Source: a virus
IMG/VR virus record: IMGVR_UViG_3300037143_000001
Coordinates: 1-26,209 of that record
DNA length: 26,209 nt
Direction: 5' to 3' (one strand)
Position 1 is the stretch's first letter. Each line of letters starts with the position of its first letter. Shown here piece after piece: positions 1 to 7,255 of this stretch. The notes under the pieces are model-generated. The model saw only the letters and a list, made by a program, of their open reading frames with translations. It ran no database searches and was not told the DNA's origin. The position numbers were made by a program, and so were the translations under genes.

Positions 1-2961
1 AGCGATCACGTCCTGGAAGGTTCGGATGCCAGCGAAGTACCGGCGCGCGATCGCCAAATACGCCTGGGTGTACGCCCCGAATGGCCACGCGAAGAAGTCG
101 GCACCCCGGAACCAACCCTGCTGGAGCATCCAGCCCTTCATCCTCATGCACTCCGCCTCGAAGGCGGTCGCAGAGAGGGTCGTCAGGCCAGCGTTGTGGT
201 TGGCGATGGTGTCGGCGTGACAGGCCATGTCCCAGTTGTGCTCGTAGTAGAGGCGGTTGACGTCCGGGTACGCTAGGTACTGGCTTGAGCCACCCTCCGA
301 CGCAGCGACGGCGTCGCGGATCAGGTGGCATGTGCCCCGGAACCCGTACACGTCCATCGCCTCTGCTGCCTGGAGGTTGTTGAGATAGCCGTCATCGAAC
401 ATGATGCACACAAGACCAGAGGCCGGATTGGGGACCAGCTCGACCGACTGGATCCACACGTTGATCGGCGTACCAGTGTTGTTGTCGATGACGGTGAACT
501 GCAAGGTGTTAAAGGCGGTCGTGACCGGTGAGCCTGTAGTGCCAGCACTCGTCCCCGTGAGGCCGTTCAGATCATTCAGGGCGATGTGGATGGTCGTCGG
601 CTGCATCGGCTTCTGCCAACCACTCGACTGGGTAGCGATAACTGCTCCGGAGTAGTAGTTGTTGCCGAAGCCAGCGGACGACCCGATGGACACCTGGAGA
701 CCTGCATTCCCCATGAGTGACGGCTGATCCACGAAGTACTTGACCCGCAGCATCTGAGTAGTGAGGTCGAACGGCGTCAGCGAGGTGCAGACGAACCTGC
801 ACGCTCCGCCCGCTCCGTCAGTCGTGAGCTTCGCGGCCGACGGGTACTGGGCGTAGGTAGTCGAGTCGAGAACTGCGGCTCCGGTGCCGGAGTGAGTCCA
901 CGCACCGAGCCCCTGGCCGAACTCGGCGACGATGCCGGAGCGGTGAAGCGGCGGCGGCTGAAGCGTCGGGACGTACAGGCCGTGCGCGGCAACGCCCCCG
1001 AAGGTGGCAGTTGGGACTGTGCTCGGCGCCAACACCAGGTCATCGGCGACGGGGTTGCGCGTGGCGTAGGGGTCACCCGGAGCGTAAGCGCCGAGCGCAG
1101 TCCACAAACCACCGATCACCTTGAAGGTGATAGCGGTCCCGATGGCATCGAATATGAACACCGAGACAGGGCCAGCAGGCCCGACGATGTTCGATGCGTC
1201 AGCGGTCGTGACGGTGACTTCGCCGCCGCCGAGGCCCGTGACTTGGGACGCAAGTGGGTACGCGTAGTTCGGTGTCGCTGATGTAATGGGGATAGACGAG
1301 GCGTGCGCCGCCGCGCCCGTAGTGACGAACGTCTGAGACTGACCACCAAAGTTGAGCGTGAGCGGTCCTGGGCCGAACGCGGCCGACACGCCGAGCACCG
1401 GCAGCGAAGTGATCGGGCTACCAGTCGTGAGAGCCGTCGACAACGCTCCGTAGGAGGAGTTCGTGCCAGTCCCGGCCACCGCCGCTACGACGATGTCACT
1501 GGTCCCGGCCCCCGCGACGGCCGGGAGGACTACGGCCTGCGTGGTGCCGAGGGTGATCCCAACACGATCGCCGAGCACGGCGTCGTATGAAGCGGTTGCC
1601 GGAGCTACGTCTTGGGTTGTAAAGCCGGGACCAGTCGCTCCCGTGGCCCCGGTAGGTCCGACGCTGCCTGTCGCGCCTGTAGGCCCGATTCCTCCGGTAG
1701 CGCCGGTTGGTCCGGTAGGCCCGACCCCTCCGGTCGGTCCAGTCGCCCCCACCCCAGTCGCACCCGTGGGTCCCGTTGCCCCAGTCGGTCCAGCTCCCAG
1801 ATCCAGCGACGTCGGTGTAACGACCCCGCCGATGACCATCGGGTTCGCCCTGATGGCCTGGATGAACGCAGCCTGCGCGGCAGTATCAGCACCAGACGAG
1901 GAGATCGTGAAGTCGTCGGCTCCCACCACCCGGTCGTAGTAGTCGACCAGGATGCAGCGCGGCATCTTGTCGCGGACCATCGCGAACAGGTTGGCGAACC
2001 ACTGAGCCTTGCCACCAGAAGCGGCTAGTCGCGAGTCCTCAGCGACACCCACCTCGCCAATCCCGAATGGCTTGGCCGAGAGCGCCATCAGTTCGGTGTA
2101 GTTCGCGAGGAACAGATCCGTGGGCTGGAGGACCGTCGGGTTCTCCGTCGTCATGTAGCCGTCGAGGCCGACGATGTCCACGTAAGCATCGCCTGGGTAG
2201 AACGGCGTCGGGTCGACGGTCCCAGCGCCCTGAGCGGGTCCCCAAATGTTGGGACTCCACATGAACTGCGCGTTGGCGGCGCCGTTGGCCCGCAGCTTGT
2301 TGACGACGTACTGCCAGCCCGCCACGAACTCTGCGGCCGTCTCCTTCGTATTGCCGTAGCTGTCCCAGGTGCCGTTGAACTCGAACGCCAGACGAATGAT
2401 GACCGGTCTGTCGATGGCTGCGATCAACTCGGCAGAGGAGACCAGGTATGCATCCTCGCTGCCCGAGGTGAAGCTGTAGAGCGTTCCGGTCGGCGCCCAC
2501 GAGATGTACATGATGGCGTTGAGCGCCGTCGCCCACGTCGGGTAGGAGGTGTAGAAGATCGGCTCGCGGACCATCGACTGGTAGAAGTTGAGAAGGTCCA
2601 GGCTGCGAGGACTTAGCTGTGTGTTGATCGTCTCGAAGTCCGCTTCTGCCGGTGTCTCACCACCGGGGCTGGCGAGGAGGACCTTCGCTCGGGTGGACTG
2701 AGCGAGGATGGGGGCGCCCCCGATGTTCGCCAGCGCGGTCGGTTCGCTCTCAACGTCCGAGAGGTTGGCGTTCTTCAGCAGCGCTACGGCATCGCTGCCC
2801 GAGCCGGTGAAGTACGCGAGGCCCGTCCATGCTGTGACCCCGTCGCCAACCTTCAGCTTGTCCGTGTCCGTCTCGTAGCCAGCCTCGCCCTGTGCGAGTG
2901 TCGGGTTGGTCGCCGTCCAGTTGGCCGCTGTGTCGCGCCGGAGTTGAAGTTGGACTGCCAT
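1..2961 (-). CDS. Tail fibre/spike with GH26-like hydrolase, collagen-like stalk and NodB deacetylase (partial)
   Basis: This virion protein probably binds and degrades host surface polysaccharide. It is open for 987 codons from an ATG that overlaps the upstream TGA (TGATG), and it runs off the left edge with no stop seen. Residues 1-50 ([19 protein letters not shown]) look like the N-terminal domain of phage fibres and tropism determinants. Residues about 85-345 resemble a glycoside hydrolase family 26 barrel: [10 protein letters not shown] offers E194 as acid/base, FMWSPN lies near 233-238, and GIGEVG offers E303 as nucleophile. Residues about 391-446 are Gly-X-Y triplets, mostly GPT and GAT, with one register break at G403-V404. 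Residues 447-845 are beta-rich with no clear family. From about 850 a polysaccharide deacetylase follows: FDDG with D856/D857, H914 and H921, then WPFG near 960. The domain readings come from motifs and the substrate is unknown. Confidence 0.85.
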   Translation of the reverse strand, partial: MAVQLQLRRDTAANWTATNPTLAQGEAGYETDTDKLKVGDGVTAWTGLAYFTGSGSDAVALLKNANLSDVESEPTALANIGGAPILAQSTRAKVLLASPGGETPAEADFETINTQLSPRSLDLLNFYQSMVREPIFYTSYPTWATALNAIMYISWAPTGTLYSFTSGSEDAYLVSSAELIAAIDRPVIIRLAFEFNGTWDSYGNTKETAAEFVAGWQYVVNKLRANGAANAQFMWSPNIWGPAQGAGTVDPTPFYPGDAYVDIVGLDGYMTTENPTVLQPTDLFLANYTELMALSAKPFGIGEVGVAEDSRLAASGGKAQWFANLFAMVRDKMPRCILVDYYDRVVGADDFTISSSGADTAAQAAFIQAIRANPMVIGGVVTPTSLDLGAGPTGATGPTGATGVGATGPTGGVGPTGPTGATGGIGPTGATGSVGPTGATGATGPGFTTQDVAPATASYDAVLGDRVGITLGTTQAVVLPAVAGAGTSDIVVAAVAGTGTNSSYGALSTALTTGSPITSLPVLGVSAAFGPGPLTLNFGGQSQTFVTTGAAAHASSIPITSATPNYAYPLASQVTGLGGGEVTVTTADASNIVGPAGPVSVFIFDAIGTAITFKVIGGLWTALGAYAPGDPYATRNPVADDLVLAPSTVPTATFGGVAAHGLYVPTLQPPPLHRSGIVAEFGQGLGAWTHSGTGAAVLDSTTYAQYPSAAKLTTDGAGGACRFVCTSLTPFDLTTQMLRVKYFVDQPSLMGNAGLQVSIGSSAGFGNNYYSGAVIATQSSGWQKPMQPTTIHIALNDLNGLTGTSAGTTGSPVTTAFNTLQFTVIDNNTGTPINVWIQSVELVPNPASGLVCIMFDDGYLNNLQAAEAMDVYGFRGTCHLIRDAVAASEGGSSQYLAYPDVNRLYYEHNWDMACHADTIANHNAGLTTLSATAFEAECMRMKGWMLQQGWFRGADFFAWPFGAYTQAYLAIARRYFAGIRTFQDVIA

Positions 2962-3191
2962 CAGGCGTTGCCTCCATCGATGAGCTGGGTGGGCAGGAAC
3001 ACGGTGGAAGCCGAGCCTCCATCGATTAGCTGGGCAGCGAGCCCAGCCGGTCCGACCACTTGCATGACGGTGGCCGGAGGACTGACGATCCGGGGCGAGC
3101 CGGGACCCACTGCGATCGTGAGGTCGTACGTCGCCGACACGAGCTGAGGCGTACCGGCGCCTACCGCGATCGTGACCGCGTATGTCGCCAT
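2961..3191 (-). CDS. Small tail-tip associated hypothetical protein
   Basis: This 76-residue protein has no recognised family. Its first half holds two similar beta-strand-like units ([10 protein letters not shown] and [10 protein letters not shown], each followed by P and a VS pair). Its C-terminal part holds the motif QLIDGG twice, mirrored in the DNA as two near-identical blocks at about 2980-3035. It starts with an ATG that overlaps the upstream TGA by one base, and its own TGA overlaps the ATG of the fibre gene in the same way, so all three are probably translationally coupled. Its position just before the fibre suggests a structural, connector or fibre-assembly role, but that is inferred only from context. 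Confidence 0.6.
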   Translation of the reverse strand: MATYAVTIAVGAGTPQLVSATYDLTIAVGPGSPRIVSPPATVMQVVGPAGLAAQLIDGGSASTVFLPTQLIDGGNA

Positions 3192-3577
3192 CAGGGGACC
3201 GTTACGTTCTGCTCGATCGAGACCTTGCCCCGGAGCATCGTCGTGATGCCACCGGAGGCCGACCGCTTCATGTCGAACCAGGCTTCGGTCACGAGCGGCG
3301 AGGCTGTGAGCAGCGCCGTCGTCTGGGTAGGCGTGAGTGAGATCGTGACGACTCCACCAGCGGCGTTCGACATGTCGATGGCGAACGTCTCAAGCATCGT
3401 GCCCCCAGGCTGGTCGCGGAGCTGAGCCGTCCAGACGTAGCCAGACTGGTCCTGTGGGGTGCCGGTCGAGTCGACGACGGATAGCGCGAGCGAGAATGTG
3501 TCGCCCGTGTAGAGCGTGACGTCCTGCTCAGGGACGGGAACATTCGTCACGTCTTCTCCGATCGTTGCGGCAGCCAC
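3191..3577 (-). CDS. Putative baseplate/tail-tip protein (BppU N-terminal-like)
   Basis: This 128-residue protein is predicted to be all beta. The segment [20 protein letters not shown] followed by [10 protein letters not shown] resembles the immunoglobulin-like N-terminal domain of phage upper baseplate proteins (BppU type), though the match is only by eye. The GTG start is the first possible start after an in-frame TGA two codons upstream. No good Shine-Dalgarno is seen, and the gene begins inside the end of the preceding Cys-rich microprotein gene (31 nt overlap), so translation probably depends on that gene. The stop overlaps the next ATG (TGATG). Its place before the fibre gene supports a tail-tip role. 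Confidence 0.6.
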   Translation of the reverse strand: MAAATIGEDVTNVPVPEQDVTLYTGDTFSLALSVVDSTGTPQDQSGYVWTAQLRDQPGGTMLETFAIDMSNAAGGVVTISLTPTQTTALLTASPLVTEAWFDMKRSASGGITTMLRGKVSIEQNVTVP

Positions 3578-3705
3578 CAGTGTTCACGCTTCGGCTCGTA
3601 CACGGCCTGGCAGCCGATGCACTTACGCCAGGAGCAGCGGGGGTTGTTCGGGCAGTGAGGGACAAGCCTGGTGTTACAGCGCTTGCAGATGGCAGCGGGA
3701 GGCAT
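3547..3705 (-). CDS. Cys-rich (zinc-ribbon-like) microprotein
   Basis: This 52-residue ORF starts at an ATG two bases after the stop of the preceding gene (TGACCATG). It contains CKRC near residues 7-10, an HC pair at 17-18, C24, and CIGC at 29-32, so there are three CxxC-like or paired sites that could hold one zinc, or two with the histidine. The C-terminus is basic and aromatic ([10 protein letters not shown]). Small zinc-ribbon proteins of this kind are common next to holins in actinobacteriophages, with unknown function. Its end overlaps the start of the next gene in another frame. The tight spacing and the regular cysteine pattern argue that it is real despite its size. Confidence 0.6.
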   Translation of the reverse strand: MPPAAICKRCNTRLVPHCPNNPRCSWRKCIGCQAVYEPKREHWWLPQRSEKT

Positions 3706-3707
3706 GG

Positions 3708-3947
3708 TCAGGGCTGCGTCGCGACGATCTGCCGCACGGTCTCGGCAACCCGGTCGTGGTGCTCGTCGAGCTGCTCACCGATCGCCTTGCGGTGCTTTGC
3801 CATCTCCGCCGCGTGCCACTTCTTCACCCGCGGGCCGAGCAGCTTCTGCCAGACGACCACGCCGACGAGAATCTCGACCAGGGATTCAGGTCCGTTGCCC
3901 GTGATCGATGGCCAGAAGTAGTTGAACCAGAGGCTATGGAGGATCAC
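3708..3947 (-). CDS. Small membrane-associated protein of the lysis cassette
   Basis: This 79-residue protein starts at a GTG that overlaps the TGA of the upstream putative holin by 4 nt (GTGA). A hydrophobic stretch near residues 24-36 (LVEILVGVVVWQKL) could be one membrane helix. It is followed by a basic, His-rich, probably helical tail (VKKWHAAEMAKHRKAIGEQL, then DEHHDR). Similar short proteins with one membrane helix and a His-rich tail often follow holins in actinobacteriophage lysis cassettes. A holin-partner or antiholin role is possible but only inferred. Confidence 0.6.
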   Translation of the reverse strand: MILHSLWFNYFWPSITGNGPESLVEILVGVVVWQKLLGPRVKKWHAAEMAKHRKAIGEQLDEHHDRVAETVRQIVATQP

Positions 3948-4282
3948 GTCTTGGCCCCGATCGCCTGCTCGAGAGCCGTCAGCCTTGCCTCGATATTGAG
4001 GTGGCTCTGATCTTTCACAAAGCGCTCGCCGATCCACACGCCGGAGAAGGTCCCGGCGATGTTCGCCACGGTCATCGCCAGCACCACGATGATCTTGCGG
4101 TCGAGGTCGTGACTTTGGAGCGCCGTCACTGAGACGGTCGTCGTCGTGATGACGGCCAGCCACGCGGCGGCGTCGAGCAGCCCGGCAGCGATGCGGTGGC
4201 CCCTGGCTTCTGCGATGACGAGGCAGGTCGAGAGGACGTCTTGTATCACCATTGCCGCTGCTGCGAGGAGGACGAGGATCAA
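3944..4282 (-). CDS. Three-helix membrane protein, holin candidate
   Basis: I place the start at a TTG because a GGAG lies 7 nt upstream (4290-4293) and no better start follows the preceding stop; an ATG ten codons later is the alternative. The 112-residue product has three hydrophobic segments, at about residues 1-22, 31-55 and 61-83. A charged C-terminal helix (EARLTALEQAIG) follows. Three helices with a short charged tail fit class I holin architecture, and the gene lies in a run of endolysin and small membrane proteins. It also resembles small phage membrane proteins of unknown function, so a holin role is a context-based proposal. The stop overlaps the next GTG. Confidence 0.6.
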   Translation of the reverse strand: MILVLLAAAAMVIQDVLSTCLVIAEARGHRIAAGLLDAAAWLAVITTTTVSVTALQSHDLDRKIIVVLAMTVANIAGTFSGVWIGERFVKDQSHLNIEARLTALEQAIGAKT

Positions 4283-4307
4283 TGGACTGCTCCGATCACG
4301 ATGGCGC

Positions 4308-4649
4308 CTAGCGGTGGACCAGGGTGAGGACCGATGCGACAAGGGAGGCAGACACGCCTAGCGCGCCGAATGACACGGCAACCGTCTGTCGCCTGGTCAG
4401 CCTGCGGTCGTCGCTCTGCACCCGGTCTGCGGTCGCCACGGCGCGCGACACGACCCCTGCCTGGCGCATCTCGGAGAGCTGCGACTCGTGCGAATCGAGA
4501 CGCCCCTCGAGCCGTGCTAGATCGGCCTTGTCGGCCTTGTGGGTGAGCTGGCTGAGGATGTCGCGATGCATCCCGTTGACGGCGTGCTCGACCCGGAGCA
4601 GGCCGCGGGCGACCTCTCCGATGGTGACGGGTGCCCCGGCATCAGTCAC
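4308..4649 (-). CDS. Coiled-coil protein with C-terminal membrane anchor, holin-like
   Basis: This 113-residue protein starts at a GTG three bases after the endolysin stop. Residues about 15-65 are predicted coiled coil (heptad-like LARLEGRLDSHESQLSEMRQ). A polar basic stretch follows, then one C-terminal membrane segment at about 90-110 (VSFGALGVSASLVASVLTL). A cytoplasmic coiled coil plus one membrane helix directly after the endolysin is typical of phage haemolysin XhlA-like or single-helix holin proteins. With the next two genes it forms a set of membrane proteins, and which one makes the pore cannot be told from sequence. Confidence 0.65.
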   Translation of the reverse strand: MTDAGAPVTIGEVARGLLRVEHAVNGMHRDILSQLTHKADKADLARLEGRLDSHESQLSEMRQAGVVSRAVATADRVQSDDRRLTRRQTVAVSFGALGVSASLVASVLTLVHR

Positions 4650-4652
4650 CGG

Positions 4653-4883
4653 TCAGGAACGCTTGGGGAACAGCTTGGCCCAGCACTCCGGGCCGAAGCG
4701 CGACCCGTCGTCGCCGGCGATCCCGTGGCCCTGACAGAACCGGAGCACGGTCTCAACCGTGGCCGCGTCGTAGATGCCGTTCTCCTTGAAGTCGAGGACG
4801 TCGGCGCCCCAACCGATCGACCGGAGGGCACCTTGCAGCGACTTCACCTCCGGCCCGCTCTGGCCCTTCACGTAAGTCGGCAT
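4653..4883 (-). CDS. Possible internally initiated wall-binding-domain product of the endolysin
   Basis: Inside the endolysin gene, in frame, an ATG at codon 192 is preceded by AAGGAG (4889-4894) with a 5 nt spacer, a better ribosome site than many true starts here. Translation from it would give 76 residues beginning MPTYVKGQSG, which is exactly the peptidoglycan-binding domain without the amidase. Some characterised endolysins make such a free binding domain from an internal start, and it joins the full-length enzyme. The site is seen directly; its use is inferred. Confidence 0.5.
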   Translation of the reverse strand: MPTYVKGQSGPEVKSLQGALRSIGWGADVLDFKENGIYDAATVETVLRFCQGHGIAGDDGSRFGPECWAKLFPKRS

Positions 4884-5456
4884 GTCGTCTCCTTCTGTCG
4901 GTGCCCCGACGATCTCTTTCGCCCGGGCGATGATCTCGGACCGCTGGTCGATGACGGGCTGTCCGGGGCAGTCGAGGTGATCCCCCCACGCCGCGCCGCC
5001 CATCCCGTGCCAGCCGACTCCGCCGACGTTCACGTCGTCGGTCGACTGAAGTGGCACGCCGTAGTTCGTGTGCAGCCATGCGAGCACCTGCGCGCACGAC
5101 TCGATCTGAGATGGCAGCAGGTGGTCGCCGGAGAGTCCCGAGTTCTCGATCGAGACCCACCTGTTGTTGCCGGCGACCTCAGCCCATGCGCCTTGGTCGA
5201 CAGGGACCCACTGGTAGAGCTCGCCCGAGTTCGTCCCGGTGCCGAAGTGGGCGCTGACCTGAGAGGCCGGATCGTGGAACCACGCGTCACAACCGGCGAT
5301 CGTGTCGACGGCATGCCCGGGGGTGAGCGTCCCGTTGTCGCTTGATTGCATGATGTGGAGCACGAGGCCGAGGATCGGCGTCTCCATGCTGCCCGGCCCG
5401 TAGCAACCGGGCACTGGGCCGTGGTAAGCAGCCTTGGGGAACAAGCCAGTGGTCAT
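4653..5456 (-). CDS. Endolysin: N-acetylmuramoyl-L-alanine amidase with peptidoglycan-binding domain
   Basis: This 267-residue endolysin should cut the bond between muramic acid and L-alanine in host peptidoglycan at lysis. Residues about 25-170 form an Amidase_2/PGRP-type domain. H34 (LVLH), H150 (WHGMGG) and C163 (DHLDCPG) are the likely zinc ligands. Residues about 192-262 form a PG_binding_1 domain (YVKGQSGPEVKSLQGALRS, NGIYDAATVETV). The ATG start has a GGAGGA immediately upstream (5461-5466, spacing about 4-5). A second strong ribosome site lies inside the gene exactly at the domain boundary and is listed separately. The holin candidates follow immediately, so this is the core of the lysis cassette. 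Confidence 0.92.
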   Translation of the reverse strand: MTTGLFPKAAYHGPVPGCYGPGSMETPILGLVLHIMQSSDNGTLTPGHAVDTIAGCDAWFHDPASQVSAHFGTGTNSGELYQWVPVDQGAWAEVAGNNRWVSIENSGLSGDHLLPSQIESCAQVLAWLHTNYGVPLQSTDDVNVGGVGWHGMGGAAWGDHLDCPGQPVIDQRSEIIARAKEIVGAPTEGDDMPTYVKGQSGPEVKSLQGALRSIGWGADVLDFKENGIYDAATVETVLRFCQGHGIAGDDGSRFGPECWAKLFPKRS

Positions 5457-5469
5457 GGGGTCCTCCGTC

Positions 5470-5580
5470 TCACTTGGTCGGTGCCACGGGTATGGCGTCG
5501 TGCTCGTGCGGCAGGTCGCCCCCGACGTGATCGTGGCCGTAGGCGGTGCGCTTGTCGATGTGGTGAAGGTGCCAGGTCAC
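5470..5580 (-). CDS. His-rich microprotein (36 aa)
   Basis: A 36-codon ORF starts at a GTG overlapping the upstream TGA by 4 nt (GTGA) and ends just before the endolysin Shine-Dalgarno, so it fills what would otherwise be a gap. Seven of its 36 residues are His (WHLHHIDK, GHDHVG, PHEHD), which could bind a metal. No family is recognised. The precise fit between its neighbours, using the same overlap as other pairs in this operon, is the main reason to believe it. It might instead be a leader that couples endolysin translation to the upstream gene. Confidence 0.4.
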   Translation of the reverse strand: MTWHLHHIDKRTAYGHDHVGGDLPHEHDAIPVAPTK

Positions 5581-5795
5581 TCGAACGACGCCGGGACCGG
5601 TTCGAGCAAGAGCGCCCAGGCGTGGCGGACGAGTTCGATCCGGCGCTCCATCGCGGAGGCCGCTTGCTTCGAGATGTGTGGTCGACGGTGTTCGAGATCC
5701 TCGGCGAGCTTGCGATATGCCTCTGCCAGTTCAGGGATGCCAGGCGACTCGTCCGAGCAGTAACGAACGAACGTATACGTGTGGATGAGCCCCAT
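5577..5795 (-). CDS. Hypothetical small protein
   Basis: This 72-residue protein begins MGLIHTYTFV. The start is chosen because the ATG overlaps the upstream TAA by one base (TAATG) and a GGAGG lies 8 nt before it; a start five codons upstream would lose that fit. The middle is a charged amphipathic helix (PELAEAYRKLAEDLEHRR, then QAASAMERRIELVRHAW). No family is recognised, and nothing suggests secretion or membrane insertion. It is the fourth gene in the overlapping chain that starts with the papain-like enzyme and leads to the endolysin. Confidence 0.65.
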   Translation of the reverse strand: MGLIHTYTFVRYCSDESPGIPELAEAYRKLAEDLEHRRPHISKQAASAMERRIELVRHAWALLLEPVPASFE

Positions 5796-6109
5796 TACAC
5801 CTGCCTCCAAACGTGGCCCTCATCGAGGAAGCCGTGGAAGTATTCGCCTTCGGGGTCGCCGCGACCGCAGGCAATCGAGGCCCTGATCTCGATTGAACCA
5901 TCGGCGCACTCCCGGAACGTCCACGGTGGCTCGGACACGCCGTGAAGGCCAGAGCCACGAGTCGGCCGGTCGAACAGGTCCTTGCCCTCATGGATCGGGA
6001 GCAGGAACCAGACCTCGCGCTGCGACTTGCCATCAACCAGCACCGAACCGAGGCTGTAGTCACCAGCCCGTTCGAGGTCGTCCATCGTGGCGACGCGGCG
6101 ACCGATCAC
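5795..6109 (-). CDS. Hypothetical phage protein (possibly DUF6527-like)
   Basis: This 104-residue protein starts at a GTG overlapping the preceding TGA by 4 nt, with a weak AGAGG five bases upstream; an ATG eight codons on is the alternative. The second half (PPWTFRECADGSIEIRASI, then EYFHGFLDEGHVWR) has the layout of small phage proteins in which a beta strand carrying a Ser-Ile precedes a histidine and a glycine-rich turn. That recalls DUF6527, but the match is uncertain. The function is unknown. Its stop overlaps the next ATG. Confidence 0.65.
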   Translation of the reverse strand: MIGRRVATMDDLERAGDYSLGSVLVDGKSQREVWFLLPIHEGKDLFDRPTRGSGLHGVSEPPWTFRECADGSIEIRASIACGRGDPEGEYFHGFLDEGHVWRQV

Positions 6110-6369
6110 GATGCCTCTGCCATAAGAACCCGGTCGACGTAAGTGAGCAGCTCAGGCCAGCTAAGCGCCTTCAGACGGGCAGCCAGCTCCGGGTTGCCGG
6201 GATTGATCCCCGCCCGTATGCCGATCTGGCCTAGGTCGTGACCCTGCTTCCACTTGCTCACCTGCTGGGGCCAGCACCCGTACTTCTCAGCAGCAGCCCG
6301 TTGGCCGTGCTCAGCCGCGTAGGCGACGATCGCTTCCTTCTCGTCGCGGGACCGGGTGACTTGAGTCAT
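6106..6369 (-). CDS. Helix-turn-helix DNA-binding protein
   Basis: This 87-residue protein has a clear helix-turn-helix at about residues 12-42: VAYAAEHGQRAAAEKYGCW followed by PQQVSKWKQG. This is the pattern of transposase-type (HTH_29/psq-like) and small regulator DNA-binding domains. The remainder is helical (PELAARLKALSWPELLTYVD). No transposase catalytic domain is nearby, so it is more likely a phage regulator or accessory DNA-binding protein than part of a mobile element. The ATG overlaps the upstream TGA by 4 nt (ATGA). Confidence 0.7.
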   Translation of the reverse strand: MTQVTRSRDEKEAIVAYAAEHGQRAAAEKYGCWPQQVSKWKQGHDLGQIGIRAGINPGNPELAARLKALSWPELLTYVDRVLMAEAS

Positions 6370-6953
6370 GCGTGGCTCGCGGCAAGCTGCCCGATCTCAG
6401 CCGGGGTCACCTCGAACGGGTCCGCGGGCATGACGCCGCCGCCGTGCTCGAGCGAACGGGCCACGAGCGCGGAGCAGATGAGCGTGCCATCGCGGCCCAG
6501 GGCCTCGCCACGGTGGGAACGCAGGTCGATGAAACGGGGCAGGAGCAGATTGACGAAGATGCTGGCGATCGTGAGGAAGTCGTACCGGTCGCCGACTTGG
6601 TGCTCTGCGTAGGCGAGCACTCGATCGACGTCGATTTCGAGGGCGTCGATCGAGGGGAAGCGCGCGAGCTCCACGATCACGTAGGAGCCACCGGGGGCGA
6701 TGTCCGACAGATACGAGCGTTCGACCCCGTGCGCCTCGGCTTGGATGACCTCGGGGTCGTTACCGACCCCTACGAGCAGGGCCGCGTGGTTGTACGTGCA
6801 GTACGCGGCCGGCGTCCTGATCCGCTGGGCGATCCGGATCGCGCGGCCGACGAAACCGGCGGAGTGACAGAGGACGACATCGCCCGGGTGTGCCTCGGCG
6901 AGGGTGATCGTCGGGACTGGCGGGTGCGGGGTCGGGTCGCTGAGGAAGGTCAT
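6366..6953 (-). CDS. Papain-like amidase/peptidase (permuted NlpC/P60, YiiX/C92-like)
   Basis: This 195-residue protein starts at an ATG with GGAGG five bases upstream. The N-terminal GDVVLCHSAGFVGRAIRIAQ is the typical entry to permuted NlpC/P60 (YiiX, C92) folds. NHAALLVG supplies a histidine near residue 56, and GTLICSALVARSL near 165-177 supplies the catalytic-type cysteine that lies after the histidine in permuted members. Relatives hydrolyse peptide, amide or thioester bonds. In a phage, a wall-degrading or virion-linked role is plausible but not shown. It heads the chain of overlapping genes that ends at the endolysin, and it is separated from the tail genes by a plus-strand gene. Confidence 0.75.
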   Translation of the reverse strand: MTFLSDPTPHPPVPTITLAEAHPGDVVLCHSAGFVGRAIRIAQRIRTPAAYCTYNHAALLVGVGNDPEVIQAEAHGVERSYLSDIAPGGSYVIVELARFPSIDALEIDVDRVLAYAEHQVGDRYDFLTIASIFVNLLLPRFIDLRSHRGEALGRDGTLICSALVARSLEHGGGVMPADPFEVTPAEIGQLAASHA

Positions 6954-6989
6954 GGATACCTCCGACGTGCGCTCGGGTGTGAAGGGGCG

Positions 6990-6995
6990 TACAGT
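6990..6995 (+). promoter_or_regulatory. Possible -10 element (TACAGT) for the plus-strand secreted-peptide gene
   Basis: TACAGT fits the TANNNT -10 pattern and lies upstream of the only plus-strand gene in this part of the window. No convincing -35 is found 16-18 bases before it. Transcription would begin near 7002, leaving about 64 nt before the ATG that has a Shine-Dalgarno. An ATG at 7004 in the same frame would be leaderless. Confidence 0.3.
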
Positions 6996-7066
6996 GCTCG
7001 GACATGCAAGTGCCCGGGCGACGCGTGAACGTCCCCAGGCGTGGCCAGACCCCAAGGAGGTCCGAC

Positions 7067-7255
7067 ATGACCAAGGTAGCTCGCTCAGCGTTCGTAGGTG
7101 CCGTGCTGGCGATGTCGGCGGTGATCGCTGCGCCGAGTGCGGGTGCCACCGTCTCCGGCACGCCCCGCCATGCGATCGAGCGCAAGTGCCCTTCGGTCTG
7201 GCAGACGCCGCCGAAGCCAGGTTGCCCGTTCATCCCCTATCGGAGGATGCACTAG
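7067..7255 (+). CDS. Small secreted protein with signal peptide, on the strand opposite the structural operon
   Basis: This 62-residue protein starts at an ATG with AAGGAGG (7054-7060) six bases upstream, among the best ribosome sites in the window; an in-frame ATG at 7004 is possible but less likely. Residues 1-27 are a signal peptide: basic MTKVARS, a hydrophobic core, and an APSAGA cleavage-like end. The mature part would be about 35 residues with two cysteines (ERKCPSVW, KPGCPF) and several prolines. No family is recognised. Its stop overlaps the stop of the convergent minus-strand gene by about 2-3 nt. A lone opposite-strand gene inside a virion operon is typical of a moron expressed independently. 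Surface modification or superinfection exclusion is a guess. Confidence 0.7.
   Translation: MTKVARSAFVGAVLAMSAVIAAPSAGATVSGTPRHAIERKCPSVWQTPPKPGCPFIPYRRMH

Noticed and set aside
1463-1939. Plus-strand frame rich in PVGP/APVGP repeats
   Set aside because: It is the antisense image of the collagen-like GPT/GAT codons of the fibre gene.
6106-6369. Insertion-sequence transposase fragment
   Set aside because: Only a helix-turn-helix is present. No catalytic domain, inverted repeats or target duplication are seen, and the gene overlaps its neighbours neatly.
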